Below are positions 47,801 through 56,996 of a stretch of 64,000 nucleotides of DNA, piece by piece. The position numbers were made by a program, and so were the translations under genes. Within the stretch, counting starts at the first letter, position 1; every line of letters begins with the position of its first letter. Source of the DNA: Erythroxylum novogranatense (lineage: Eukaryota > Streptophyta > Magnoliopsida > Malpighiales > Erythroxylaceae); the NCBI GenBank assembly GCA_029891385.1, contig CM057235.1, positions 12,674,001 through 12,738,000 of the forward strand. Reading direction: 5' to 3'. The notes under the pieces are model-generated. The model saw only the letters and a program-made list of their open reading frames with translations. It was not told the DNA's origin and ran no database searches.

Positions 47801-50800
47801 CATCAGTGTAGGACTATTGCACTCCATCCCAGATTTCTCGAGCTGTTGGTAGAAACATAAAGATCCGTTTGATTGGTGGTATCATGGCATTGATAAGCCA
47901 TGATGAGACCATGGAATTATCTATCTCCCATTGTCGTGTAGCTTGTACGTTTGTTGAGTCTGGAACATTCCCATCTCCGATGATAAAGCTTAGCATCCCT
48001 CTTCCTCCAATGGCGAGTTTCATAGCTTGAGCCCACTCTCAATAGTTTGTTCCATTCAATTTATTGGAAACAATGATAATTGAAACTCCCTCAATACCAG
48101 AGGTCATTGATGACTGACCTCCAGTTTGGTTTGAGATTGGGATTGCCATGGAGGATTCCCCAAGATTGGAAGTCATTTCTTGACTTTTTGGAGTTGTCTC
48201 CTCAATTTCACTCTCTTATCACGTGGCTCTGATACCATGTGAGTCAGAGCTTATTTGCTCAATATCTCTTCATTAGAGATTGCAGTATATATATACACGA
48301 ATAGGGTTTACAGAATAAGGTAGAAGATCTGTACAGATAGGGAAATATAATCCTAGGATACTATATCTCTATAACATACTGCTATCTAATCTAAATGATC
48401 TGATTATGATTAGATCATAATATTATGAGATATACATATCTTTGACCACATTATGACATAAGGCACATCAAGAAACAAGTTACAAACAGACTTGGAATAC
48501 TAGTACAAAAGGGTTACATCGGCTAAGGAGGCAGCCAAAAAGTAAATATAAACAAAGGTTAAGACGCCCTACTGTCTAGAAAAATAGCTCATCATATGCA
48601 TTGCAAAACAATAAATCAATCAATGCCTATTATTCACTAGTCCCAAATCAATTGATGATGGGAAAAAGGTATCCATGTCTTTTAAGAATAGCAAAGCGAG
48701 ATTCGTAAAAGGAACAACTAATGCTAGGTTAAAGAACTTGAGAAGTGTGAAAAAAGTAAAAACCAAAAAAGGTGCAACTACACTGTGTGCGATAAGGAAT
48801 GTGAACGCATACCCGATGATAAATGTAGTTCCAGCTGTAGCAATGGAAGCAGCAATACTTGAATTTCCAGGATTAACAAGTTTCTTGAATTCTGCATGCT
48901 CAATTTCATAATTGCTTTTCATCTGCCATAAAAACAAAAGAATTTACTCAAACTTGAAACAAGAAGACTAGAGATACAGTGCGGAAAAGACGAGTCGGGA
49001 AAATGAAAGGTTAAAAATTCAGAGACAAGCAAAATTTCAAGGCATTCAACAACTCTTTACCTTTGGAAGTAAACAACAAGGCTAACAAAGGCATGTTCTT
49101 ATGAGCTTAGTCAAAATTGATTCCTTTTTTTTGTTCTAGATCATAATAACTTGAACGGAATTATAGTTGTTAAAGTATTTAAACTGATATTGCAGTTTAC
49201 CCAACAAACTAAGCTTTTGAGTTAAATGATTCCTTAACAAAGTATCAAAGCCTTAATGACTGGGGTTTCTAGAGTTCAAATCAAATTACGTTGTTTGTTT
49301 GGTGGATTTGTGATTTGAGTTCAATCTTCATCTAAGATGCAATGTTAAAAATATTTAAACCATTATTAGATTCGAGAAACAACATAAGCTTTTATGCTAA
49401 ATGGCTTCTTGACATGAGTGGAACAAGATTATAATGCAATTTGCAAAGAAAAGGGCACTTCATACAAGCTTCTCACCACAAAAAGGAAACTTTGGCATTT
49501 TACTTAAAAAAAACAACATAAGACTGAAACAACAAAGTGACATTAATGGATATTAATACAACTTTGAGTAGCATTAACTCTCCATAATTCAATCTATAAT
49601 AAGGTTTTAAATACATGGGCCGCAATACTACAATTGTGTGTCCACTCTGTTATCACAATTGTGTCCACATCACAGCAATAACCTACAATCGCAGTATAAC
49701 CCCCAATCTGTAGTTTAAAACTTTATATTTCCCAGGGCAATCAATTGTTTCCAAAAGGAATCAGTCAGAAATGGTAGGATAGTCACTAGACCATTTCCAT
49801 GGCCTAGGAGACAACTCCATTGACTGGATTGCAAAACCTTGCATGGCCCAAAACAAAAATACTGACAACAAGTAATACCGCACACTTCTATTCCAATATG
49901 AAACATAATCAACGATAAGTATTGCAATTTACAGATACTCACAACTTGTTCAATTGATTCAAGCCTTTGATCCACTTTTGATTCATGATAATGGCGTATG
50001 CAATACCCTATAAATAAATTATGATGATTGATAAGATGCTCAAGTACTAGATACAATCAAAACAGTTAGAACAATAATAATTTCCTTGTTTCCCATGCAT
50101 TAGCTAATGGACAAACACTATCTTTCACAAGTGAAAGTTCCTCTTCAAGAAGAAGAAAGGGATACAGAGGCTTTAGAAGTCCTAGAAACTCTAAAATTGC
50201 CACAAAATTCATAACTATGTAATTCCTTCACTAATTAGGCCATCGTAATGTTCAATTCCAAATCTACTTGGAACCAATCAAATTGAAGAAATCAATGTTC
50301 TAGAAGCTTCAATATACATAACCTAAATCAAGTATAAGATCAACCAATTCATCAAGTACAAGCCAGTTTTTCTAGGGAATCTTCTCACTCAAGTAATGAA
50401 CCCTTATGACAAAAATTACATCAACTGTCAGATAAATATATTGCCAACAATAGTTCACTTAATCAAAGTTATAGATTCTGATATAGACAAGAGTAGTTTG
50501 ACATACAGAATTCGGTTAACAATCAACGTGTTCATAGACAGTAAATATCAAGTCTACACAAAGAAATAAACAGTTAATTTATTTGAAGAACATGAACAAT
50601 CGTCCCAAAGGCCCATTAAGTGCTAATATCAAAACACTTTGTGCGAAACCAAAGGGATGTGACAAAGCAGAAAGGAATAAGCTAAACAAAGAGAAAAAAC
50701 TTACCTGCCCATGCCGTAGCAACTGACGCCATAGAAGTTCCCAGGGTGAACACTACTCTGTGCCTCTCAAAAATGTCCTAATAAAACAGCGAAACCCAGA

Positions 50801-51059
50801 TGGAAATCAATTTGACCAAGGAAAAACACAAAAGAAAAGTAAAGAAATGGATGAAGTTCAAATAATCCCAACCTAAGGAGAAACGAAACATTACCTTGGT
50901 GGATACAAAGGTGTCATGCACAGCAGCCCATGAATTAACAGCTTTCCCCTTCAAAAGAGAGGTTACTCGACCTCTCAGTCGCTGCATATCACCGCATGCT
51001 CCTGTATGATGCCGTCTAGTTGAACCAACCTGAGAGAATTGTGGCACCCCCGAACCCAA
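32682..51059 (-). CDS. Plant-specific small membrane protein gene, five exons, 15.9-kb TE-filled intron
   Basis: Exons (minus strand): 51059-50895, 50777-50705, 50007-49943, 48922-48813 and 32880-32682. All four introns have GT..AG ends, and the exons join in frame with no stop to about 203 residues. The protein has a basic N-terminus ([19 protein letters not shown]), a hydrophobic segment at about 63-82 ([20 protein letters not shown]), a charged linker ([13 protein letters not shown]), a second hydrophobic segment at about 122-143 ending [11 protein letters not shown], and a basic tail with GRIKPRQW. I recall plant proteins of this layout, annotated only as uncharacterised or transmembrane; the role is unknown. 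No ATG is found at the expected start: the first codons in frame after an upstream TAA are ACA TCT CTG TTG, and the first ATG is codon 25. It could be a functional gene with an unseen upstream exon or non-ATG start, or a recently damaged copy. Confidence 0.8.
35066..35265. mobile_element. hAT miniature element (200 bp), TSD AGAGTAAG
   Basis: A perfect 8-bp duplication AGAGTAAG flanks it at 35058-35065 and 35266-35273. Ends: TAGGCATGGCAATCC and, inverted, TAGGAATGGCAATAGG. GC-rich 'GGCCC' words at both ends. No coding capacity. It lies inside the copia gag/protease region. Confidence 0.9.
35851..35930. repeat. 40-bp tandem duplication in copia gag
   Basis: The unit at 35851-35890 (starting CCCATTGGCTAAGTTCC) is repeated exactly at 35891-35930. 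Confidence 0.9.
36530..38340 (+). pseudogene. Degraded Reina-like chromovirus integrase with chromodomain
   Basis: On + several frames together spell gypsy integrase: '[15 protein letters not shown]' / '[11 protein letters not shown]' (zinc domain end, about 36810-36850), '[20 protein letters not shown]' (36930-36990, core), then a C-terminal part. At 38090-38160 '[13 protein letters not shown]' and at 38220 'KPWGQG' recall the chromodomain tail of Reina-type elements. Dozens of stops make it non-coding. It is antisense to the host gene and is interrupted by the hAT element at 37264-37620. A 26-bp imperfect tandem repeat (ATTCACTCT.CTCAACTCTAGG) lies at about 36580-36632. Confidence 0.7.
37264..37620. 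mobile_element. hAT miniature element (357 bp), TSD CTCACAAT
   Basis: A perfect 8-bp duplication CTCACAAT flanks it at 37256-37263 and 37621-37628. Ends: TAGGGGTGAGCATT and its exact inverse AATGCTCACCCCTA (37607-37620). The interior is rich in 'CGGCCGG', 'ATTCGGG' and 'GGTAATT' words on both strands, so it can fold widely. No coding capacity. Confidence 0.92.
38416..38624 (-). repeat. 3' LTR of copia element
   Basis: 209 bp; minus strand TGTGGTCAAAGG to TAATTCACA. Next to the polypurine tract GAGGGGGAG. Confidence 0.9.
38681..39262 (-). pseudogene. Copia RNase H / pol C-terminus
   Basis: Encodes '[20 protein letters not shown]', '[16 protein letters not shown]', '[20 protein letters not shown]' (first catalytic Asp in YTDLDWA), '[20 protein letters not shown]' (Glu in EAELRA) and the terminal 'TDVFTKGSI'. 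Open for 193 residues, so this part is little damaged, but it is cut off from its RT by the nested gypsy element, 5.2 kb upstream on the minus strand. Confidence 0.9.
39356..39772 (-). repeat. 3' LTR of nested gypsy
   Basis: 417 bp, TGTTAGGACCC (plus-strand left end) to CACAACA. Same as 44055-44520 except for about six substitutions and a 49-bp duplication. Confidence 0.92.
39773..42692 (-). pseudogene. Nested gypsy pol: PR/RT, RNase H, integrase, chromodomain-like tail
   Basis: Segments from 5' to 3': 42692-42333, 42387-41587 (RT: '[20 protein letters not shown]', '[17 protein letters not shown]', catalytic FFDDIL), 41663-41355 (RNase H: '[19 protein letters not shown]'), 41409-41107, 41080-40625 (integrase: '[20 protein letters not shown]', '[13 protein letters not shown]', '[18 protein letters not shown]'), a frameshifted 40780-40510, and 40462-39773 ('[20 protein letters not shown]' and a tail with '[14 protein letters not shown]', chromodomain-like, Reina/CRM-type). 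At least four frame changes separate the segments, so no complete polyprotein is encoded. Confidence 0.88.
42693..44040 (-). pseudogene. Nested gypsy gag, decayed
   Basis: The zinc knuckle [14 protein letters not shown] (C-x2-C-x4-H-x4-C pattern) is encoded in 43354-42968, preceded by '[14 protein letters not shown]', the usual linker in chromovirus gag. The upstream part (43400-44040) is broken into many frames. The protease between 42968 and 42692 is not clearly readable. Confidence 0.75.
44055..44520 (-). repeat. 5' LTR of nested gypsy
   Basis: 466 bp. Longer than its partner because of a 49-bp tandem duplication at about 44288-44386. Confidence 0.92.
44288..44386. repeat. 49-bp tandem duplication private to one LTR
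   Basis: The unit GTTCACATAGGAAAAGG...GATTTCCT occurs twice in a row here and once in the other LTR (near 39590-39640). Confidence 0.9.
44526..45193 (-). pseudogene. Copia reverse transcriptase, interrupted
   Basis: 45193-44999 encodes '[20 protein letters not shown]' and '[16 protein letters not shown]', the start of copia RT. 44838-44614 encodes '[20 protein letters not shown]' then [10 protein letters not shown]: the catalytic YVDD box reads YVDE. A frameshift separates the two parts. RT continues to the gypsy insertion at 44520 and would resume at 39350. Confidence 0.88.
45500..46548 (-). pseudogene. Copia integrase and linker
   Basis: 46548-46309: zinc domain remnant ('[14 protein letters not shown]'). 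46402-45908: core with '[20 protein letters not shown]', '[20 protein letters not shown]' (catalytic Asp in TDNGTEY) and '[20 protein letters not shown]' (Glu in AERKN). 45793-45500 is the variable linker. Catalytic residues are kept but the frame is broken. Confidence 0.88.
46723..47046 (-). pseudogene. Copia protease
   Basis: Encodes '[20 protein letters not shown]' where active copia proteases have DSGASDHMT, so the active-site Gly is Arg and Ser is Leu. Followed by '[20 protein letters not shown]', the usual end of this domain. Confidence 0.85.
47200..48190 (-). pseudogene. Copia gag with duplicated zinc knuckle
   Basis: 48023-47814 and 47762-47259 are in frames separated by a stop; they encode '[20 protein letters not shown]', 'AREIWDGVQ', '[20 protein letters not shown]' and '[20 protein letters not shown]', the UBN2-type gag pattern. 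The C-terminus carries two copies of a 22-residue unit: [17 protein letters not shown] and then [17 protein letters not shown]; the second has lost the first zinc Cys. Confidence 0.87.
48223..48237 (-). promoter_or_regulatory. Copia primer binding site
   Basis: Minus strand TGGTATCAGAGCCAC directly after the 5' LTR; matches the usual initiator tRNA-Met site. Confidence 0.88.
48238..48450 (-). repeat. 5' LTR of copia element
   Basis: 213 bp, minus strand TGTGGTCAAAG to CTGACTCACA. Followed at 48451 by the target duplication TTATG. Confidence 0.92.
48813..48922 (-). CDS. Host gene exon 4
   Basis: 110 bp; acceptor ATGGCAG|ATG, donor CATCGG|GTATGC. Codes [20 protein letters not shown] then the second hydrophobic segment to FIIG, and ends two bases into a Gly codon that exon 5 completes. 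Confidence 0.82.
49604..49721. mobile_element. Possible miniature inverted-repeat element in intron 3
   Basis: It starts GTTTTAAATACA and ends TGTAGTTTAAAAC. The interior repeats 'ACAATTGTG' and 'CGCAGTATAAC/CGCAATACTAC'. No convincing target duplication was found. Confidence 0.42.
49943..50007 (-). CDS. Host gene exon 3
   Basis: 65 bp; acceptor TTTATAG|GG, donor GTT|GTGAGT. Codes [20 protein letters not shown] then QV, the charged linker after the first hydrophobic segment. Confidence 0.82.
50705..50777 (-). CDS. Host gene exon 2
   Basis: 73 bp; acceptor TTATTAG|GAC, donor GCAG|GTAAGT. Codes [20 protein letters not shown] and TAWA plus one base. It carries most of the first hydrophobic segment. 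Too short for ORF calling on its own. Confidence 0.82.
50895..51059 (-). CDS. Host gene exon 1
   Basis: Codes 55 residues (from a TTG codon) including [20 protein letters not shown] and [14 protein letters not shown]. The donor is AAG|GTAATG at 50895/50894, phase 0. The true start is uncertain. Confidence 0.78.
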
Positions 51060-51344
51060 CAGAGATGTTTATGGGAAAGGAAATATGATAAAAGTAAAGG
51101 GTAATTTGTCAAATACTAATTTAAAGCTTTCAAATTGTGCTCTAAAATTTTCAAAACATTTATAACAATTCCTAAACTGATGTATAATTTGATGAAATTA
51201 TTTCTCTATCAGTTAACTGCTAAATCCTATGTTAATATTGATGCTGAATGCTTTGTTAATATTGACATAATATTTTATATTTTAAATAAAAATATACCCT
51301 ACTACTGCATAATTAAAATTTAAATTAATCAAAAGTATACTTTT
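51060..51344 (-). promoter_or_regulatory. Upstream region of host gene, cut by LINE 3' end
   Basis: AT-rich, no ORF of note. The LINE 3' end lies near 51345, leaving about 285 bp between it and the first recognisable exon. No TATA or other element is claimed. Confidence 0.35.
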
Positions 51345-51491
51345 TAAAAAAAAGTAGAAGATCCCACGCTTGGATTAATGATAATGAGAGTAAAGAACTG
51401 TCGGAATAGTTCCCCAACTACACTGTAGTGAAAATCGAATGGATGCTCTAGTAAGAGAGTGAGCAGCGTCATTCATAATACGGTGTATCCA

Positions 51492-51917
51492 TCAAACTTG
51501 GATATCTGATCGTATCTCTAATAATTTCTTACAGTCCAACATAATGATACCAAACTCAGAGAAGTCTAAGGATTGAGAATTAAGAGCAGAAAATAAAGCT
51601 TGACAATCAATAAAAATGTAACTGCGGGATGGGTAGTGGGCCATGACGAATTGCAACGCCGTTCGTAATGCCAAAGCTTCAACCATTGCCGGAGATTTAC
51701 AGCCTACAGAGTGACTTGATAAAGCTTGAAGAAACCTCCGTTCACCATCTTCAAATACGACTCCACTGCCTGTTGCATCTTCAACTTGAAACAAGGCTCC
51801 TTCACAAAAAGCTTGCCAATTGAAGCTTTCCAGATTAACACAAATAGGGTGGTTAGAAGTACTAGCACTGCGGCTATATCCACACCTACAGAATTTCACA
51901 GACTTGAGAGAGACCAC
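51492..51917 (-). pseudogene. LINE RNase H domain
   Basis: Encodes 'FVMAHYPSRSYIFIDCQALF' (catalytic Asp in FIDCQ) and 'AMVEALALRTALQF' (Glu in EALALR). The first Asp, usually in 'DGA', is not evident. The frame differs from the RT frame. Confidence 0.8.
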
Positions 51918-52012
51918 CAGTTAACAAGCTGGGCAATGGCAAGATGTACAATCTAGTTCAGTGGGGCAAATGTGGCAGATTAGCATAAGTCATTTCTTGA
52001 CCGCCACAAATT

Positions 52013-53110
52013 TCATGCTATATAGGCGACAAACTCCGCTCTTTCTTGGCCATGGGACGTCCAAATCTGCACAAAGAAATCAATAAAAGTGACAGTTATT
52101 GAAGATGCAGGAAATCCAACAATCCTCCAACACAGTGATGCTCTAAGACAATGACCCAACACATGATCACTGATCTTAAGAGATGAGCAGAAAAAACAAT
52201 TTGGATTCACATTAAGCCCTCTCCTGAAAAGATTAAACTTGGTTGGAAGCACATCCCTACAAGCTCGCCATATAAAATCACGCACTTTGGGAGACACATT
52301 AAGAGCCCAAATTCGTCTCCAAATATGTGATTGCATAGTATGTTGAACAGCGCCTTCATCACCTAAGCTCACCCGATAACCGGACTTAACCGTATACACT
52401 CCCCGCTTCTCAAAGTGCCACAAAAGAGAATATGAAAAATTGTGAATAGATAAAGAAATGGCAAGAATAAACTTCACATCCCTAGCAAAGAAAGATTGCA
52501 TTAGTTTACCCACATCCCACTCCTTTTCCCCATCGACAAAGAAATCACAAACGCATGACTCAGGGTCAATAAAAATAGCACCATCCTCGGCCTTGAAAGA
52601 ATCCAGTTTAGGAATCCATGGATTAGTAGCTGCCACAATACTCCGGCCATCACCAACACACCAGCTAACGCCTTTCCTCAGCAAATAAATAGAAGCATAG
52701 ATACTCGACCAGACAAAACTCGGGTTATTACCTTTATGAGCTTTGAAAAGATCCCCCCTCGGAAAATATTTAGCTTTGAAGATGCTATGAAATAGAGTAT
52801 CTTGCTCTGTAAGTAACCGCCAACCTTGTTTAGCTAACATAGCAAGATTGAAGTGTTTAAGATCCTTAAAACCCATACCACCTTGTCTCTTCGTATAAGA
52901 CATTCTGTCCCATGAGAACCAATTGATTCCTTTACCTTGTTCTTTCCCACCATTCCACCAGAACTGATTCATAATAACCTGTAAGTCATGGCATAAAGTA
53001 GAAGGGAGCAAGAACAATGACATGCAATAAGAAGGAATCGCTTGACCAATTGACTTGATAAGTATCTCTCTACCAACTCTAGATAGAAACTTGTTGTTCC
53101 AAGTGTTCAC
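52013..53110 (-). pseudogene. LINE RT thumb and zf-RVT domain
   Basis: Open for 365 residues. It contains 'SYCMSLFLLPSTLCHDLQVI', 'QFWWNGGKEQGKGINWFSWD', 'GGMGFKDLKHFNLAMLAKQG' and the zf-RVT part 'IWALNVSPKVRDFIWRACRD' with 'NCFFCSSLKISDHVLGHCLR'. This is the standard order in plant LINE ORF2 downstream of the RT palm. Confidence 0.88.
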
Positions 53111-53248
53111 CTTCTTCTAAAGTCGATCTTTGATATAACTAAAGATTTGCCTCTTGTTACGCCCTATTAGAGAGGGGAGGCCAAGATAAGAGTTGTTCCC
53201 AATAGGAGTACTCACCCCTAATGTGTTTGAAATGCTTAGCCTAGTATG

Positions 53249-53851
53249 CTACGACACACAAGGGATAAACATAATACCAGACTTTTGGAAGTGTAGGGAC
53301 TGACCAGAAGCAGCTTCATAATCACAAAGAATAGACTTTACCACTGCCGCTGCATCACTATTAGCTTCAAAAAAGAAAATAGAGTCATTTGCAAAGAGTA
53401 AATGTGAAACTCTTGGGCAGCCCCACCCCACTCTACAACCAGTAAGCAAACCTAGAGTTTCAGCATTATGGAACAAAGCAGAAATACCTTTAGCACAGAT
53501 AAGAAATAAGTAGGGTGAAATAGGATCTCCTTGGCGAAGGCCCCGTGCAGGGATAATAGGACCAATCGAACTACCATTCAAATTCATTATGTAACTAAGA
53601 TTTGAATAACATATAGACATCCAATGAATCCATTCCTCCGGGAAACCTATCACATGCATCATATAAGACAAATAAGACCAATTTACCTTATCATATGCCT
53701 TACTGATATCGATTTTGAAAGCGCAATAACCTAACTTCCCATGTCTCCGATTCTTTAAATTATGTAGTGTCTCAACAGCCACACAAACATTATCCGTAAT
53801 CATTTTGTTAGGCACAAAAGCTGATTGGTTCACAGAAATAATATGAGGCAA
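53249..53851 (-). pseudogene. LINE reverse transcriptase palm
   Basis: Encodes motifs A (KIDISKAYDKV) to C. The usual [FY]ADD is FAND, with the second position of the Asp pair retained as D-S. Polymerase activity would be lost or very low. Confidence 0.88.
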
Positions 53852-56199
53852 AAGCTACTTCAATTGGTTCGCTAAAACCTTAGAGAGAATCTTATAAATA
53901 ACATTACACAATGCAATAGGTCTAAAATCTTTGACAGATTCAGGAGCAGTAATTTTAGGAATCAACACTATATTTGTCAAAGTAAGATCAGAAGGAAAGG
54001 TACCTCTTCGTAGCCAATCCACAGCACTAGTGAAGATAGCATCACTTAGTATATGTCAATATTTCTATAAGAACGCAGGGTTTAAGCCATCTGGACCCGA
54101 AGCCTTGTCCGGATGCATACTAAATAAAGCCGCTCTAAATTCCTCCTTTCTAAATGGTGCCAACGGCCCAACCGCATCACTATCTATAACTTTCCACTGT
54201 ACTAAGTCAAGCAAACTACTGCTAGCGATGGACACATCCGCTTGATACAAATCCACAAAATATTCTTTAATCCGCTCCTCCATCTCACCATGACTAGATG
54301 TAACAAAACCATCAGGTTTCTTTAGCTGCTGGATTTTGTTAACAGTGCGTCAACCTTTTATGTGTTTATGTAAGAACTTCGAATTCTTATCACCATATTT
54401 GAACAAAAAAAGATTAGCCTGTTGCTTCTTTTTAATTTCCTCAGTCAACAAGATTTTGTTCCACTCCTCCTTCAAGTTTGTCGAACCAGTACCCCCATAT
54501 ACATCTCTATCAAGTTCTAGCTGCCTAACTAAAATGTTCCACAGCTTCCAGAACTCTTTGTTTTGAGCTCTTCCCTATCTGTGAACATCAGCTATAAGAG
54601 AATCATGTCGGCCCATGAAATCTGTATGGAGATTTGAATTCCATCCCTTCAGAACCACCAGTTCTAACTCTTCCTCTAATAACCAGGAGCTATCTATTCG
54701 AAAAGGGTGGATAATAGGTGTAACATTCCGTTTCCTTATAAAGGATTTGAACCCTAGAAATTGGTATATGTGAGAAAAAAAAACAACACATCTCATGCTC
54801 ATGCATTATATAAGGTGTACATGCACATGAATAGTGAATTTTGCACAGGAAAATGATTGTACATGCATTTATGACATTTTCTGATATATTTGCTCATATA
54901 TGTGATTATTATGAAAAATGTGATTTTTGTGTTTGGAAAATTGATTGGAGAGGGTCATTGAGGTTTTAAAATTGTTAGTGAATTTTTAGTGAAATTTTTG
55001 TAAAATTTTGGGGTACTTTTCTGAACTAAGAAAAATGCCAAGTGACAGACTGATTGTGTACCGGTAGTAGAAATTACTGTCCAATAGCATTGAATTTTTG
55101 GATGCATGACTTTAGGAATTATTGATAAGTGTCATTCATTGAAAATTTGGGTTTGAATGGATTAGTTTAATGAGTGAATTATAAGGGAATGCTTGGAATT
55201 TGAACATGTGGCAAGTGACAAGTGTCACTTGCCAAGCCATGTCTTAAAGCCACCTTTTGTTTAATTTTGAAGACTATTTTTTCTCTCTCACGATACTTGT
55301 CTTTCAAAAAGCCTTTAGAGTTTTGTTTTTGGGTTCTCTTCTTCTCTTCTTTGTAACTTCTCTCTTCCTCTTCTTCATGGGTTTTGATCTTCTCCAACTC
55401 TAAGCCTAGCGCTCATCTCTTACTTACTTCCTTGTCACTTTGCTCTCTCTTTCTTTCTCACCATAAAAACCTATCTCTACTCCTTTTGGAGATGATGAAC
55501 GTGGGTTGTATGAGGAGTTAGGAATTTGTGTTATTTTTGAAGAGTTGAAGAAGTGGAAGCTTAAGTAGGTAAGAGTTGTGTTTTTATATAATTAATTGTT
55601 AGTTAAATGCATTATTTGTGATGTTATGTGAACTAATTTCATGGAAATTGTGTTTTGATTGTATGGGTATAAATTCTTGTTTGATTGAGGATGAATGATC
55701 TTGAATGTGGTGTAGGTAAATTAGAGATGTTTTGGAAGTGAAAGTAGGTGTAGAAGAGTGTAGGAAAGGAAGGGATGATTGAGTGTTGTTGCTACCATTT
55801 TGGGGATAATTATTCAAGTGGAGGTTTTGCTTTGATTGTGGTTGCTATATTGATTAATTTGAGTGGTTATTAGTGTAGAAATGGTATGGAAGAGATAGGA
55901 AAGGTCTTAGGAAGAAAATCTAGAAATTTTGAATTGAGCATGTTTACATGATTTAACCATAACTTCTTCTATGATTGTCCAATTGAGATGATGTTTTAGG
56001 TTGAATTAATCTAGAGGTGATTGACTATATTTCTTGTGAAGGAAGTGATGTCCAATTTTGGCTTGAAGAGTTCCCAATTTTGGCTTGAATGTGGCATTGT
56101 GTGTAGGGGTGAACAGTAATTCGAGAATGACATATTTGTGATCTGAAACTTTGGGAATCTTTCTGGGTTGATTTAGGCATATTTTGCTAGATTGGTCTT

Positions 56200-56865
56200 C
56201 ATGAAAGTTGTAGTTTTTCTTGTTATCTTTCTATCACCACTAAGTATGACATTTTTAGATATTTATATTGAAATTTATGATCTGTTGACTTTAGGATGTT
56301 AATCCAAAGATTTATGTGCTTTGTTTGTGAAAATGTCTCTAAGTGTAGGTTTTGTGGATACTGTGCTTTGAGGCCAATTCTGTATTGTTATGGTTTGAAT
56401 TGGCTCAAGTAGCCTTATTGAAAATTGTAGAGGAATGTCATAGCTTTTTATTGATGTATAATATGCCATCTTTGGATGTAGGAAGTGAAAGTTGTGAATG
56501 TTTGAAGTATGGATGTTTGAAGTGAAAGTTGTGAATGTTTGAAGTATGGATATGGATTTGGCCTAGTTAGAGTTATAATTGGCTTCTAAGTTCTTCATGA
56601 GACAGTAGAATGTGTGTTGATCTTTCCATTGATATAAAACATGGAATTTTTGGACAATGGGATAGGAAGTTATGATTTTTAGAAATTGGGATACTGTTTT
56701 GGATAACACTTATTTGGAAGTAACTCTTATTGGGATTTTGATCCTTATTGAGTTGGAATTTGTCTTTGAGTCCTTCCTGGGAATTGTAGAGTTTTCTGTT
56801 CTCTTTCTATTGATACCAAATTGGTCAAATTTGGGCTTCTGAGTGAAAAGTTATGCATTTTGGAA
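56200..56865 (+). repeat. Four diverged modules, period about 180-220 bp
   Basis: The phrase 'TCTTTCTATTGATAC...AGTTATG' recurs with cores near 56255, 56474, 56652 and 56836. Related to the modules at 19435-20080. Confidence 0.6.
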
Positions 56866-56929
56866 GAAGAGGGAAAAATAGGTGGAAAAAAAAGTGTGTA
56901 TAAAGAGGACTGCAGCGTTGCAAGTGTGA

Positions 56930-56990
56930 CGTTGCGCACTCGCGCACGTCGCGAGGGCGACCAGCTTACGATCGCGAGCTGGTCGGGTCG
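56930..56990. repeat. GC-rich palindrome region of solo LTR
   Basis: GACCAGCT and AGCTGGTC form 8-bp arms around a 10-base centre (56959-56984). Next to it 'GCGCACTCGCGCACGTCGCGAG' type text carries CpG-rich near-palindromes. Base composition is very unlike the flanks. Confidence 0.7.
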
Positions 56991-56996
56991 CCAGGG

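Larger units (their letters stand above)
38416..48450 (-). mobile_element. Complete Ty1/copia element with nested gypsy, TSD TTATG
   Basis: LTRs lie at 38416-38624 and 48238-48450, with perfect target duplication TTATG at 38411-38415 and 48451-48455. The PBS is at 48223-48237 (minus TGGTATCAGAGCCAC, initiator tRNA-Met type) and the polypurine tract at 38625-38634 (minus GAGGGGGAGT). Minus-strand order is gag, protease, integrase, RT, RNase H, with a gypsy element (39356-44520) inserted between RT and RNase H. About 17 mismatches per 209 bp and a 4-bp indel between the LTRs (by eye) indicate an older insertion than the nested one. It lies in intron 4 of the host gene in sense orientation. Confidence 0.93.
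51345..54718 (-). mobile_element. Plant LINE (non-LTR retrotransposon), 3' part
   Basis: Minus-strand ORF2-like frame from 54718 down: linker after endonuclease ('FRIDSSWLLEEELELVVLKG'), 'PFRKEEFRAALFSMHPDKAS' / 'GPDGLNPAFL' (54150-54065), RT 53851-53249 ('QSAFVPNKMITDNVCVAVE', 'FKIDISKAYDKVNWSYLSYM', 'RGLRQGDPISPYLFLICAKG', box LLFANDS), the thumb/zf-RVT region 53110-52013 and RNase H 51917-51492. Most parts are in one frame with stops between; RNase H is in another. The catalytic FADD box reads FAND. The 3' end is placed near 51345 with only a short T/A run. Inactive copy. Confidence 0.88.

Noticed and set aside
56105..56125. TAGGGGTGAACA, like a hAT end
   Set aside because: No inverted partner and no 8-bp duplication nearby; it lies inside a continuous LTR.
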